A DNA stretch of 64,000 bases. Origin: Paenibacillus sp. PK3_47 (GTDB taxonomy: Bacteria > Bacillota > Bacilli > Paenibacillales > Paenibacillaceae). Position 1 is the stretch's first letter, and every line of letters starts with the position of its first letter. The translations under genes were made by a program, and so were the position numbers. The stretch spans positions 2,480,001 to 2,544,000 of the forward strand of contig NZ_CP026029.1 of assembly GCF_023520895.1 (NCBI RefSeq), in the 5' to 3' direction. The notes beneath the pieces are model-generated. The model made no database searches, was not told where the DNA came from, and was given only the letters and a program-made list of their open reading frames with translations. Shown piece by piece: positions 16,540 through 26,000 of the stretch.

Positions 16540-19500
16540 TCATAGTTCTGAAGATGTAGTGATCCGGGGTATTGCATAAGAGATCGTCGTCCCCATGCCC
16601 GGCGTACTTACAATGGCCAGGCCGGTGCCGTAGATTTTGAGCAGGCGTCTCTGTATATTTCTCAGGCCGATTCCGCCTTCAGGCCTGTCGTAGGCCAGCA
16701 CTTCAGCAATCCGTTCCGGTGACATCCCGACCCCGTCATCCGATACTGCAACCACAAGCATTCCGGGATGCAGGCTGATGGACAGTCTGACGGTTCCTCC
16801 GGCTTCTTTTCGCATAAGTCCGTGGTTAACTGCATTCTCCACCAGCGGCTGGATGCTAAGCGGGGGAATAAGCTCTCTGATACCCTCCTGCACATGAAAC
16901 TCAATATTCAGCCTGTCATCGAATCTCGCCTTTTCCAGTGCCAGATAGGATCTGACTAGCTCCAGCTCTTTATCAATCAGTATGGTCTGCCCCCGGTTCT
17001 GGAAATCAAAGCTGCTGCGCAAATACTGGCTAAGCTCCAGCAGCAGATCAGTAGCGGTGTCCGGATCATCCGGAGTGATCGAAATGATGGCATTGAGCGC
17101 ATTATATAGGAAGTGCGGTTTGATCTGTGCCTGCAAAAAGGCAACTTCCGCCTCCACCGATTTACGGATCGATTTACGCATCTCCAGCAATGTGTGCACA
17201 CGGGCCTTGAATTCGCGAAGCTCTACCGGCTTGGTCAGATAATCATTCGCTCCTGCTTCAAAGGCTGCCTGAATATCCTCCGGCCGGTTGCTGGATGTCA
17301 GCACGAGTATCGGCAGCTCCGACAGAATGAACCGCTCGCGGATCGCCTTGCAGAGTACCAGTCCCGGCATTCCAGGCATTACCCAATCCGTAATAATGAG
17401 ATCGAGCTCCGGATAATTCAGCATTTGCTGAATCGCATCCGGGCCGTTGCTTGCCGTGATAACCGTGTGATTCTCCAGCTGCAGTGCATTGGCAAGCACC
17501 TGAAGATTGACAGGATCGTTACCGACAACCAGAATCAGGCAGCATTCGCCATCCTGGGCCGATACACCGCCCGCTCCTGATCTCTCCATAGCCGCAGCCG
17601 GTTCCCAGCCGGTAACCTCCATATAATAGGGACCGGAAAAGGCTGCCTTCTTCTGAAGGACGGGCAGTGTGAAGCGGAATTCAGTGCCTTTTCCCGGTTC
17701 AGACTGCGCTTCGATCGTCCCCCCGTTAAGCTCCACCAGCTTCTGGGTAATGCTGAGGCCAAGCCCGTTCTCCCTGTACAGCTTCTGCGCACCCGCCCCC
17801 TCCGGATCATAGGCGTCGAAGATCGTCCGCAGACGTTCCGGAGAAATACCTGCACCCGTGTCCGTTACAATGATAACAACATACTCATCTTTAACCTCTG
17901 CGGAGAGGGTTATCACACCTTGATGGGTATTATTCACAGCATTTGACAATAAATTAAATAAAATCTGGGCCAGCCGCTGTTCATCCGTCTCCACCAGCGG
18001 AAGGTGATCAGGAAAATTCAGCTCGAAGTCCAGCTTGGCCTTGCCTGAAATATGACGGGTAACCGCCATGACTGAGGAAGCCACCATCCGCAGATCCACA
18101 GCCTCCCGCCGCAAAAAGAGATCGCCGTGGTTCAGCTTGGCGAAGTCGGACATATCGTTAATCAGTGCAGACAGCCGTTTGCCTGTAGAGACAATCATGG
18201 ATAACTGTCCGGTCTGCTGGGCTGTAACATGGCCTGCGGCGCCCTCAGCCATTGTCTGTGCAATGTTCACAATGCTCTGCAGCGGCTGCCGCAGCTCATG
18301 CGAGGTATCTGCCATAAAGTCATCCTTCAATCCGTCCAGCGTAAGCAGCCTGCGCGACAGCTGCTCCACTTCGAGAAACGAAGAGCTGTACTGGCGGGTC
18401 AACACCAGAGCCTGAAAGAGGCCGAACAGGATAATCTCATAGGAAACGATAACACTGCTGAATGAGAGGACAGTAAAACTCAGCAGATAATAGATAATCA
18501 CTACACTGAGGCTTTCAATGCTTACCATCATCAGAAACATATTTTTGGGGTTCGACCTGGTGCCTTTGATCATGGAGTACAGCACGAAGCTTATACTTAT
18601 AAGCCCCCAGGACAAGAGCAGTCCCTCCAGATAGCTGAAATAGTAGGCAGGCACAAATGTCGCGGTCAGGAGCAGAAACGCAGTGATAACCTTGGAAGCT
18701 TTGATCACTGATTCGGGCATAGGATAGTTGACCGAGTTCGCTACATACCGCAGTAAATAATAGTACACCAGTGTGGAGGAAGCCAGCTGCAGTTTAAGAA
18801 CAATTTCATAAGGCAGTACCGGCAGCAACGAGGCAATAAGCTTTTCCCCGTGAGTCAGTATGTACACCAGAGCCGCTACACAAAAAAGACCCAAATACAG
18901 CGTTATACCGCGGCTCTCCCTTACCCTGGAGAACATCAGCAGAAATATGGACAGGATAAAAAATCCCAGCACTGTCGCCCCGTCTATAAAAAGCGCAAAC
19001 TCACGGTGCTTGATTATGGAGGCCTGGTCACCGATTACAATCGGCTGGATAATTCCGCCTGTGTAATAGCTGTAATTTGCCACCTGGACAATAATCTCCA
19101 GCGTGTCTCCGGATGCAGACGCAAATCCCATAAAGGGAATGTTGTTCTGTCTGCTTGCGGACGGAGAAGAGGCCGGAGTGCCGCTGCTTCCGATTTCCTG
19201 TCCGTTCACGAAGATCTTGCTGGACGTCCGGATATTGCTCGTCCTCAGACCATAAATCATCTCTTCACCGGCAGGTACCCTGGCCTGCAGACGGTACGTA
19301 CCGTACCCCTTGCCCTTCCCGGTGTCCGAGACATAAGCATTCCATTCTCCAGGCACCTGGGCTAAGACCGGTACGGGAGGCGGCAGCTGATCACGGCTTC
19401 CGGGGTCAAAATTGCTTGGCGTAAGCAGCGCATCCCCGTAAAATTCCCACTCCCCGTCCAGATGGACAACACCGTCATGCCGGAAGTCCCATTCCCGGAG

Positions 19501-19626
19501 ATCCAGAACGCCCTGCTTTGCAACGGGCTGCTTGTGATTATCTGTCAGCAGCTGCTGTATGGAGAGCACCGGCAGTATCAGTACAAGCAGCAGACTGCCG
19601 AGTATGCTGAGCCAATACTTCTTCAT
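16540..19626 (-). CDS. 7TMR-DISM hybrid sensor kinase with two kinase cores
   Basis: About 1028 residues from ATG 19626, which has GGAGG six bases upstream; an earlier in-frame start has no RBS. Order: TM helix (about 5-25); extracellular DISM jelly-roll domain (about 40-195, 'DLREWDFRHDGVVHLDGEWEF'); seven TM helices (about 210-410); HisKA with 'SHELRQPLQ' (His near 443); HATPase ('LLSNAVNNTHQG', 'DTGAGISPE', 'GLGLSITQKL'); REC ('LDLIITDWVMPGMPG'); then a second, LytS-type kinase core ('AQIKPHFLYNALNAI') with its own HATPase ('LVENAVNHGL', 'DDGVGMSPERI', 'GGIGLRNIQRRL'). It probably signals to the BTAD response regulator next to it. Having a HisKA and a LytS-type core in one chain is a recognised but uncommon layout in large Bacillales kinases. 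Confidence 0.92.
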   Translation of the reverse strand: MKKYWLSILGSLLLVLILPVLSIQQLLTDNHKQPVAKQGVLDLREWDFRHDGVVHLDGEWEFYGDALLTPSNFDPGSRDQLPPPVPVLAQVPGEWNAYVSDTGKGKGYGTYRLQARVPAGEEMIYGLRTSNIRTSSKIFVNGQEIGSSGTPASSPSASRQNNIPFMGFASASGDTLEIIVQVANYSYYTGGIIQPIVIGDQASIIKHREFALFIDGATVLGFFILSIFLLMFSRVRESRGITLYLGLFCVAALVYILTHGEKLIASLLPVLPYEIVLKLQLASSTLVYYYLLRYVANSVNYPMPESVIKASKVITAFLLLTATFVPAYYFSYLEGLLLSWGLISISFVLYSMIKGTRSNPKNMFLMMVSIESLSVVIIYYLLSFTVLSFSSVIVSYEIILFGLFQALVLTRQYSSSFLEVEQLSRRLLTLDGLKDDFMADTSHELRQPLQSIVNIAQTMAEGAAGHVTAQQTGQLSMIVSTGKRLSALINDMSDFAKLNHGDLFLRREAVDLRMVASSVMAVTRHISGKAKLDFELNFPDHLPLVETDEQRLAQILFNLLSNAVNNTHQGVITLSAEVKDEYVVIIVTDTGAGISPERLRTIFDAYDPEGAGAQKLYRENGLGLSITQKLVELNGGTIEAQSEPGKGTEFRFTLPVLQKKAAFSGPYYMEVTGWEPAAAMERSGAGGVSAQDGECCLILVVGNDPVNLQVLANALQLENHTVITASNGPDAIQQMLNYPELDLIITDWVMPGMPGLVLCKAIRERFILSELPILVLTSSNRPEDIQAAFEAGANDYLTKPVELREFKARVHTLLEMRKSIRKSVEAEVAFLQAQIKPHFLYNALNAIISITPDDPDTATDLLLELSQYLRSSFDFQNRGQTILIDKELELVRSYLALEKARFDDRLNIEFHVQEGIRELIPPLSIQPLVENAVNHGLMRKEAGGTVRLSISLHPGMLVVAVSDDGVGMSPERIAEVLAYDRPEGGIGLRNIQRRLLKIYGTGLAIVSTPGMGTTISYAIPRITTSSEL

Positions 19627-19741
19627 CTCCCGCCTCCTTTGCATTAGACATTTATCGCCGCTCATTTACGGCACTCGGATGATGATATCCGGCAGAAAGC
19701 CCTCCATCCGCTTACTTTATTTAATTAACGCAAAAAAACAC

Positions 19742-19779
19742 AAAAAAAGCCGATTCCTTATATTTTTTCGGAATCGGCT
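19742..19779 (-). terminator. Intrinsic terminator of xpt-pbuX
   Basis: Minus-strand AGCCGATTCC / GGAATCGGCT stem with a 12-base loop and a following run of seven T. Confidence 0.9.
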
Positions 19780-19815
19780 GCCATTCTTGTTAGAGGATTA
19801 TATTGGAATAGAGAT

Positions 19816-21147
19816 TTACTGGGCTTTCTGCACTGCGGCAGGCACTGCTGCCGGCGCTGTGTCAGGCAATGCGGCCGGCACAGTGTCATCCTTGGTTTTG
19901 GCCAAGAAGATATTCAGGATAATCGCTGTCAATGACCCGGATACTATCCCGTTTTGCAGCAGCATTCTGGCGAATTCAGGAAGCTGGTTAAACATCGCCG
20001 GCAGTACCGCCGAACCCAGGCCGACAGCGATACTGCAGGCGGCAATCAGCAGATTCCCGTCCTTGCGCAGATCAACCTCGGAGAGAATCGATATGCCCGA
20101 GGCGGCAACAGAGCCGAACATCACGATCATTGCACCGCCAAGCACGGCATTCGGCACCACAGTTGTCAGGGCAGCCAGCTTGGGCAGGAGACCCAGTACA
20201 ACCATAATACCGCCTGCTGCAAAAATGACATTCCGTGTCTTCACACGTGTCAGCGACAGCAGCCCGACATTCTGGGAGAATGCCGTATAAGGGAAAGCAT
20301 TGAACAAGCCGCCAAGCATAATAGCAAGGCCTTCGGAACGCAGGCCGTTAACAATTTGTCTCTTCTCCACCTTCTGGTCGGTAGCTTTACCGACAGCGAA
20401 GTATACACCGGTTGACTCTACCATCGAAACGATATTAACAATGATCATTGTAAAGATTGCAGTAATGCTGAACTCCGGCCAGCCGAAATAGAAAGGCTGG
20501 GCAATACTGACCCATGAGGCTGTTCCCACGGTGGAGAAATGGACGATGCCCATAGCATAGCCGATGGCAGTCCCGACAGCCAGTCCCACAAGCACCGATA
20601 TCGAGCGCAGGAATCCTCTCGCCAGGCGGTTTACAGCCAGAATTACCAGCAGTGTAATCAGGGCAAGCAGCAGATTGCGGGGATGGCCGAAGTCTGCACT
20701 TCCCTCGCCGCCGGCTACATTATTCATCGCTACCGGGATCAGGGAAAGCCCGATAATGGTTACCACCGAACCGGTAACAACGGTCGGGAAGAATTTAAGC
20801 AGCTTGCCGTACAGCGGGGCCGCAAGAACAACGAACAGTCCCGATACAATAATTGCGCCGTACGCCGTGGCCAGGCCGCCGCCGGAGGCAATGGCGATGA
20901 TCGGGCTGACTGCGGTAAAGGTACAGCCCAGCACAACCGGAAGCCCGCTTCCGAAGTACTTGCTGCCCATAACCTGCAGCAGTGTCGCCAGTCCGCAGGT
21001 GAACAAATCGGCAGCAATGAGATAAGCCATCTGCGTGCCGTTCAGATTCAATGCGCCACCAACGATAAGCGGCACAATTACCGCCCCCGCATACATCGCC
21101 AGCACATGCTGGAGCCCCAGGGCAAAAATCTTTTGTTTGCTTAACAT
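19816..21147 (-). CDS. pbuX: Xanthine permease (NCS2 family)
   Basis: 443 residues, about 12-14 TM helices of the NCS2/nucleobase-cation symporter-2 fold. Visible family features are 'GLQHVLAMYAGAVIVPLIVG' at the N-terminus, the 'FPYTAFSQNVGLLSLTRVKTR' signature around the substrate-binding helix, and 'GAMIVMFGSVAASGISIL'. It takes up xanthine, probably with protons. Its start overlaps the end of xpt by seven bases, reproducing the B. subtilis xpt-pbuX operon, so salvage uptake and phosphoribosylation are co-expressed. The 3' end is rich in Ala/Pro/Val repeats (about 422-443), unusual but likely a disordered cytoplasmic tail. Confidence 0.93.
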   Translation of the reverse strand: MLSKQKIFALGLQHVLAMYAGAVIVPLIVGGALNLNGTQMAYLIAADLFTCGLATLLQVMGSKYFGSGLPVVLGCTFTAVSPIIAIASGGGLATAYGAIIVSGLFVVLAAPLYGKLLKFFPTVVTGSVVTIIGLSLIPVAMNNVAGGEGSADFGHPRNLLLALITLLVILAVNRLARGFLRSISVLVGLAVGTAIGYAMGIVHFSTVGTASWVSIAQPFYFGWPEFSITAIFTMIIVNIVSMVESTGVYFAVGKATDQKVEKRQIVNGLRSEGLAIMLGGLFNAFPYTAFSQNVGLLSLTRVKTRNVIFAAGGIMVVLGLLPKLAALTTVVPNAVLGGAMIVMFGSVAASGISILSEVDLRKDGNLLIAACSIAVGLGSAVLPAMFNQLPEFARMLLQNGIVSGSLTAIILNIFLAKTKDDTVPAALPDTAPAAVPAAVQKAQ

Positions 21148-21758
21148 CCCGCACTCTCCTTGATCATTTCTTTATATTGGACATCATTATCTATAAAATG
21201 CACTTCCCCCGGAGACATCGAGGATATGCGTGCCAGAGAGTGGACAGGAATACCTCTCTGCTCCAGCAGGCCCCGCCCTTTCTGAAAGCTCTTCTCGATA
21301 ACGCAGCCCACCCCGAGCAGCTCCGCACCGGATTCCTTAACAATATCAGCCAGTCCTATGAGCGCTACGCCCGTAGCCAGAAAGTCATCTATAATCAGCA
21401 CTTTGTCTTCAGGTCCGAGATACTTCTGAGAGATGCTGATCCGGTAATCCTCCCGGCGGGTAAAGGAGTGCACCGGTGCAGAGTAGACAGCCTCCGACAG
21501 GGTGACAGCCTTCTTTTTCTTGGCATAGATGAACGGTACCTTCAGGGCGATCCCCGCCGCCATGGCGAACTGGATTCCGCTTGCTTCAACCGTCAATATT
21601 TTGGTCACCGGCAGGTCCCGGAAAATTGATGCAAATTCCTGCCCGATTTGCAGGGCCAGCTCCGTATCCACCTGATGGTTCAGAAACGAGTCTACCTTAA
21701 GCACTGTATCCGACAGAATCAAACCTTCTTCTCTGATGCGTTCCTCTAATACTTTCAT
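21141..21758 (-). CDS. xpt: Xanthine phosphoribosyltransferase
   Basis: 205 residues (B. subtilis Xpt is 194). Type I PRTase converting xanthine and PRPP to XMP. The PRPP-binding loop is 'KVLIIDDFLATGVAL' (about 123-137); the N-terminal 'LKVDSFLNHQVDTELALQIGQEF' and 'TVEASGIQFAMAAGIALKVPFIYAKKKKA' match Xpt. SD AAGGAGAGA before ATG 21758. Expression should be controlled by the upstream tandem riboswitch: low when guanine is plentiful, with the PRPP-type aptamer adding its substrate as a second input. Confidence 0.95.
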   Translation of the reverse strand: MKVLEERIREEGLILSDTVLKVDSFLNHQVDTELALQIGQEFASIFRDLPVTKILTVEASGIQFAMAAGIALKVPFIYAKKKKAVTLSEAVYSAPVHSFTRREDYRISISQKYLGPEDKVLIIDDFLATGVALIGLADIVKESGAELLGVGCVIEKSFQKGRGLLEQRGIPVHSLARISSMSPGEVHFIDNDVQYKEMIKESAGC

Positions 21759-21811
21759 AATTGCAGGTAATCTCTCCTTTACTTTCTTGGATCTTTCTGT
21801 ACGGTAAAACT

Positions 21812-21860
21812 AAAAAAGGACAGATTCACCTGAGCGTTTCTCTCAAGTGAATCTGTCCTT
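21812..21860 (-). terminator. Riboswitch expression-platform terminator
   Basis: Minus-strand long stem AAGGACAGATTCAC.../...GTGAATCTGTCCTT followed by a T-run, directly after the ykkC-class aptamer and about 55 bases before xpt. Its 5' arm begins inside the 3' edge of that aptamer, as required for ligand-dependent antitermination. Confidence 0.88.
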
Positions 21861-21960
21861 CTGGGTTTTTGTCCCTAAGCGGTGTAACACATCATCAGTG
21901 TCCGCATCGCTTGGACCAGCCCTTCTGCCGCAAAGCTGCAGAAACGGAACCCTAGATGCG
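21861..21960 (-). promoter_or_regulatory. ykkC-class riboswitch aptamer, probably PRPP type
   Basis: On the minus strand, in order: CTAGGGTTCCG, then CTGGTCCAAGCG, then ACACCG, then GGGACAAAAACCC. These are the conserved blocks of the ykkC family (guanidine-I, ppGpp, PRPP subtypes). Gene context (xpt-pbuX) and its position immediately after a guanine aptamer fit the PRPP subtype, which is known to occur in tandem with guanine aptamers upstream of purine genes. Subtype is an inference from context. Confidence 0.75.
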
Positions 21961-21967
21961 CTATTTC

Positions 21968-22038
21968 ACTCATAGTCGGATAGTTACAGTGGTTATCCGG
22001 TAGAAACTTATGGGCCATATCCCCAAGATTATATGAGT
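21968..22038 (-). promoter_or_regulatory. Guanine (purine-class) riboswitch aptamer
   Basis: Minus strand P1 arms ACTCATA (22038-22032) and TATGAGT (21974-21968), with the conserved 'TATAATC', 'GGATATGG', 'AAGTTTCTACCGG' and 'TCCGACTATGAG' segments. The specificity base (position 74 equivalent, complement of 21975) is C, giving guanine/hypoxanthine rather than adenine recognition. Confidence 0.95.
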
Positions 22039-22069
22039 TGTTTATAGTTGGTTGATTAAATACCTGTAT

Positions 22070-22098
22070 ATCTTACACGCTCTGTCTGATCCTTACAA
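22070..22098 (-). promoter_or_regulatory. Probable sigmaA promoter for xpt-pbuX
   Basis: Minus strand TTGTAA (22098-22093), 17-base spacer, TAAGAT (22075-22070), about 30 bases upstream of the guanine aptamer. Confidence 0.5.
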
Positions 22099-22268
22099 GT
22101 ATATTTTTAAGGAAAATTTCCATGGCAGGTGACACTTTTTCATGAAATACATCTATTTTCATTCATAATTATGGGCAGGAATGTAATTATTGCTCTCCTC
22201 GGCCCGTTTTGCTCACGGTTTCCACTGCTCCGCATTAATGGTAGGGGAACCCAATCACGGAGGGAATG

Positions 22269-22811
22269 ATGCAGATGGCTAAACAAAAGGACCGGATTGT
22301 CGTCATGATCCAGCGCGGCAAGCGGAAGATTGTTACACGTACACCGCTTGCAGGCATCGGGCGGCTCGTATTCGTGATCAATAATCAATACACGAATGCG
22401 GCCAATACCACGCAAATCGCCAGCGGTGCAGGACGCAGCAGTGCAGGCGGCAGCAATGCCGCCATCGCCTCGCCTTATACAAGGCAGCAGCAGAGTGTCG
22501 GAGCAGGCGGAGATGCCGCCAACTTCGGCAGCAAGGGCCGGAGCGGCCGTAAACAGCAGCCTCCCCTGCTGTCCCCTTCGTTCAAGGAGATTGTTATAGT
22601 CGTGAACAATCAGACGGTCAGGCTGGCCAGAGGCAGCACGGGCTCTTCAGCAACACAGATTGGCAGCGGAGGCGGCACCTACAGCACAGGCGGGACCAAC
22701 GCGGCTATTGAGAGCACCGGCACCAGGCAGCAGCATGCGGTTGGCGGAGGAGCCGGAGGGCATGCCGTAAACAGGGCCTCAGCCAAACGGAGCCGGAGTA
22801 GACAGCGTTAA
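22269..22811 (+). CDS. Internally duplicated Gly/Ser/Ala-rich protein, unknown
   Basis: About 180 residues, not recognised. It has two copies of a unit: a hydrophobic valine/isoleucine strand ('RIVVMIQRG' and 'EIVIVVNNQ'), then 'TQIASGAGRSSAGGSNAAI' in the first half and 'TQIGSGGGTYSTGGTNAAI' in the second, each followed by '..TRQQ..VG.G..A'. Both units are about 75 residues and are joined by a basic linker; the C-terminus is basic (KRSRSRQR). No TM helix or signal peptide. SD GGAGGG (22259-22264) favours ATG 22269; ATG 22266 is too close and ATG 22275 possible. The repeat and compositional bias suggest a structural protein, perhaps spore- or envelope-associated, but this is a guess. Confidence 0.75.
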   Translation: MQMAKQKDRIVVMIQRGKRKIVTRTPLAGIGRLVFVINNQYTNAANTTQIASGAGRSSAGGSNAAIASPYTRQQQSVGAGGDAANFGSKGRSGRKQQPPLLSPSFKEIVIVVNNQTVRLARGSTGSSATQIGSGGGTYSTGGTNAAIESTGTRQQHAVGGGAGGHAVNRASAKRSRSRQR

Positions 22812-22917
22812 TGCCGACCGTACGGGCCAGGGCCGGGCCACAGAGTCATACAGGTCCTTTTCGCCTGGTGCCCTGGCCGGCACAAAAATGTTAAAATCAC
22901 CGCAACGCCTGTCCTTA

Positions 22918-22960
22918 CGCCAGAAAAATTCGCATAAACTGCGGATTTACTGGCGTTTTT
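22918..22960 (+). terminator. Probable terminator after the duplicated protein gene
   Basis: CGCCAG...CTGGCG outer stem with an inner CGC/GCG helix, followed by five T. Confidence 0.65.
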
Positions 22961-23043
22961 CCTTACTTTCCCCTATCGCCTGCCCTCTATTAAAAGTATA
23001 CTTAGTATGCTTCTTTAAATTAACTGAACAAAGGCGGACGACC

Positions 23044-26000
23044 ATGAATATAAAACAACAGGTTTGGTTAGCAGCATTTGTCTCTTCTCTAATGCTCAGC
23101 GGTATGGCCGCTGTATCTATTATTTATCTGCAAGGGCTCCCGCGGGTTGTGTCCCCCGTGCTGGCTGCTGCCGGCATTATGGCTGTTATTCTGCTGGCGG
23201 GGAACATTCAGCGGACCGTGGGCCGGGGGCTGGGCAGAATCGGGGTCATCACCAGAAACATTGCCCAGGGTACGGTTGATTTAACAGAAACCTCCTCTGA
23301 AGCCAATGACGAGTTCGGACAGCTGGCCTCCACCTTTCAAGGCCTCGCTGTTGACCTGCACCACAAAACCATAGAGGAGCGGAGTCTGCGTCTACGGGCG
23401 GAAGAGCAGGCCTGGATTAATACCGAGGTCTCGGAGATGGCCCTGATGCTGCAGGGCTCTGTCCATTTGCAGACTGCCTCACGCATTTTTATCAGCAGAC
23501 TGGCTTCTTCCGTGGGCGGAAACTATGGTGCAATCTATATGCTGCAGGGGAATAGTCTGCATTTCACTGCCGGTTATGCCTTTGATGAAGCTGCAAGCAC
23601 CCGAAATGCGTTTGAACTCGGTGCAGGTCTCGTCGGGCAGTGTGCGGTGGATAAGAAGATGCTTATACTGCATAATCTGCCGGACAATTACATTACCATC
23701 CATTCAGGTCTGGGTGAAACCCCGCCTTCCACTTTGATTCTGCTTCCCGTCCTTTATGAAAATGACGTTGTTGCCGTTGTCGAACTGGCCACCATGGGTG
23801 AACTCGGGGACAAAGAGCGGCAGCTGATTGAACGGACCGGCCAGAACATGGGTGTCCTGATCAATACTTTGGCTGATGTTGCCAGAATTGAAGAGCTGCT
23901 GGGAGAAACGCAGCTTCAGAAGGAAGAGCTTGAAGCCCAGACTGAGGAGCTCCAGGAACAGACCGAAGAGCTGGCCGCACAGACTGAAGAACTGATGGCG
24001 CAGACTGAGGAGCTCGGTATGCAGAAGGAACAGCTGCTGGCCCAAACGGAAGAACTGCGGCTCCAGAAGGAGCAGATTGAAGAGCAAATGAATCTGACCG
24101 CTGCACAAAAATCCGAAATCGAAGCACAGGCTGCCGAACTGAAGCAGCAGGCAGAGGAACTGCTCACCTCCAATCAGGATCTGAAGCTGCAGATGGAGCT
24201 GACCGCACGTCAAAAGTTGGAAATTCAGGAACAGGCAGACGAGCTGCTGGCTCAGACCGAGGAGCTGCAGGACCAGAAGGAAGAGCTGCTGGCCCAGACC
24301 GAGGAGCTGCAGGCCCAAACGGAGGAGCTGGCCTCACAAACGGAAGAGCTGGCGGCACAGACAGAAGAGCTCCAGGCTCAACGCGACGAGCTGGCCGCCT
24401 CTAACAATCAGCTGCAGCACCAGATGGAGCTGACTGCGCGCCAGAAGACGGAAATTCAGGAGCAGGCTGATAAGCTGCTCGTTCAGGCAAGCACGCTGCA
24501 GGATCAAAAAGAGGAACTGCTCGCCCAGACACAGGAGCTTCAAGCACAGACGGAAGAGCTGGCATCACAAACAGAGGAGCTCGCCTCACAGCGTGATGAA
24601 TTAAGCGCCTCTAACGATCAGCTGCAGCTGCAAATGGAGCTGACTGATAAGCAGAAGGAAGAAATCAAAGCCCAGGCCGAGGAAATCTTCATGGCTGCCC
24701 AATACAAGTCGGAATTCCTTGCCAACGTGTCGCATGAGCTGCGGACACCGCTGAACAGCCTGCTGATTCTCTCGCAGATTCTGGCCGAGAACAAGGAGCA
24801 GAACCTGAACGTCAAGCAGCTTGAATATGTGCACACGATCTTCTCTGCAGGCAAGGATCTGCTGCAGCTGATCGATGAAATTCTCGATCTGGCCAAGCTG
24901 GAGGTCGGCAAAATGACCCCGGTCATGGAGCCCGTCTCCCTCCAGGATACCAGCAGCCATCTGTACCGCCATTTCGAACAGCAGGCCAAGAAGAAGAATC
25001 TGCGCCTTGATGTCCACTGTGACAGCCGGATACCCGGCCATGTGATGACTGACGGGCACCGCCTCCAGCAGATTATGAACAATCTGCTGTCTAATGCACT
25101 TAAGTTCACTCCGGAGCAGGGCTCTGTATCCCTGTTCATCCGGACCAACGGTGATGAAATTATCTTCTCCGTCAGCGATACCGGTATTGGTATCCCTGCC
25201 TCCAAGCTGGAGAGCATCTTCGAAGCCTTCCAGCAGGCAGATGGTACAACCAGCCGTAAATACGGCGGCACCGGCCTCGGCCTGACCATCTGCCGCGAGC
25301 TGGCCTCCCTTCTGGGCGGCCGAATTGAAGTCGATTCTGTGGAGGGCAAAGGCAGCACCTTCTCGCTGATTATTCCGGCGGTTGAACCGGGCAGTGAAGC
25401 CATGAAGCTGGCTGCTGCAGAGCTTGCAGCCGCACCGGCTGCGGAGTTCAGCAGCCCTGAGCCTGCAGCCCGGGAGAATCCGTCCTTCCGCGAATCCTTT
25501 ATTCCCGATATTTCCATCTCTAATCCCAAGCTGCTGCAGTTTGCGGAAATGGATGATGACCGGAACAATCTGGACAGCAGCGATACGCTGCTCCTGATCA
25601 TTGAAGAGGATGCTGAATTCGCTGCGATTCTGCTGGAGCTGGCCCGCAGCAGAGGATTTAAGGCCATCGTTGCCTTCCAGGGCGACCAGGGGCTTGCACT
25701 GGCCCATGCTTACAAGCCTGCTGCGATTCTGCTGGACCTGCATCTTCCCGTTCTGGACGGCTGGGCGATTATCAGCCGCCTGAAGAGCCGTCCGGAGCTG
25801 CGTCATATTCCGGTGCATGTCATCTCCACTGCAGAAGAGAACCAGCAAAGCCTGGCTATGGGCGCCCTCTCGTTCTGGAAGAAGCCAAGTGACGAAGCCG
25901 AGCTGGAAGCCGCCTTCCTCCAGATTGAAACTTATATCCGGCGGCCGGTCAAAAGCCTCCTGATTGTCGAAGACAACCAGGTTCTGCGCAGCAGCCTTGT

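Noticed and set aside
22888..23043. Upstream extension of the large kinase
   Set aside because: No SD before the earlier start, and the 22918-22960 terminator lies inside it; ATG 23044 has an SD and begins the TM region.
23925..24670. Tandem repeat as a CRISPR array or minisatellite
   Set aside because: The 21-bp periodicity is coding (heptads) and in frame throughout; no spacer-like unique segments exist.
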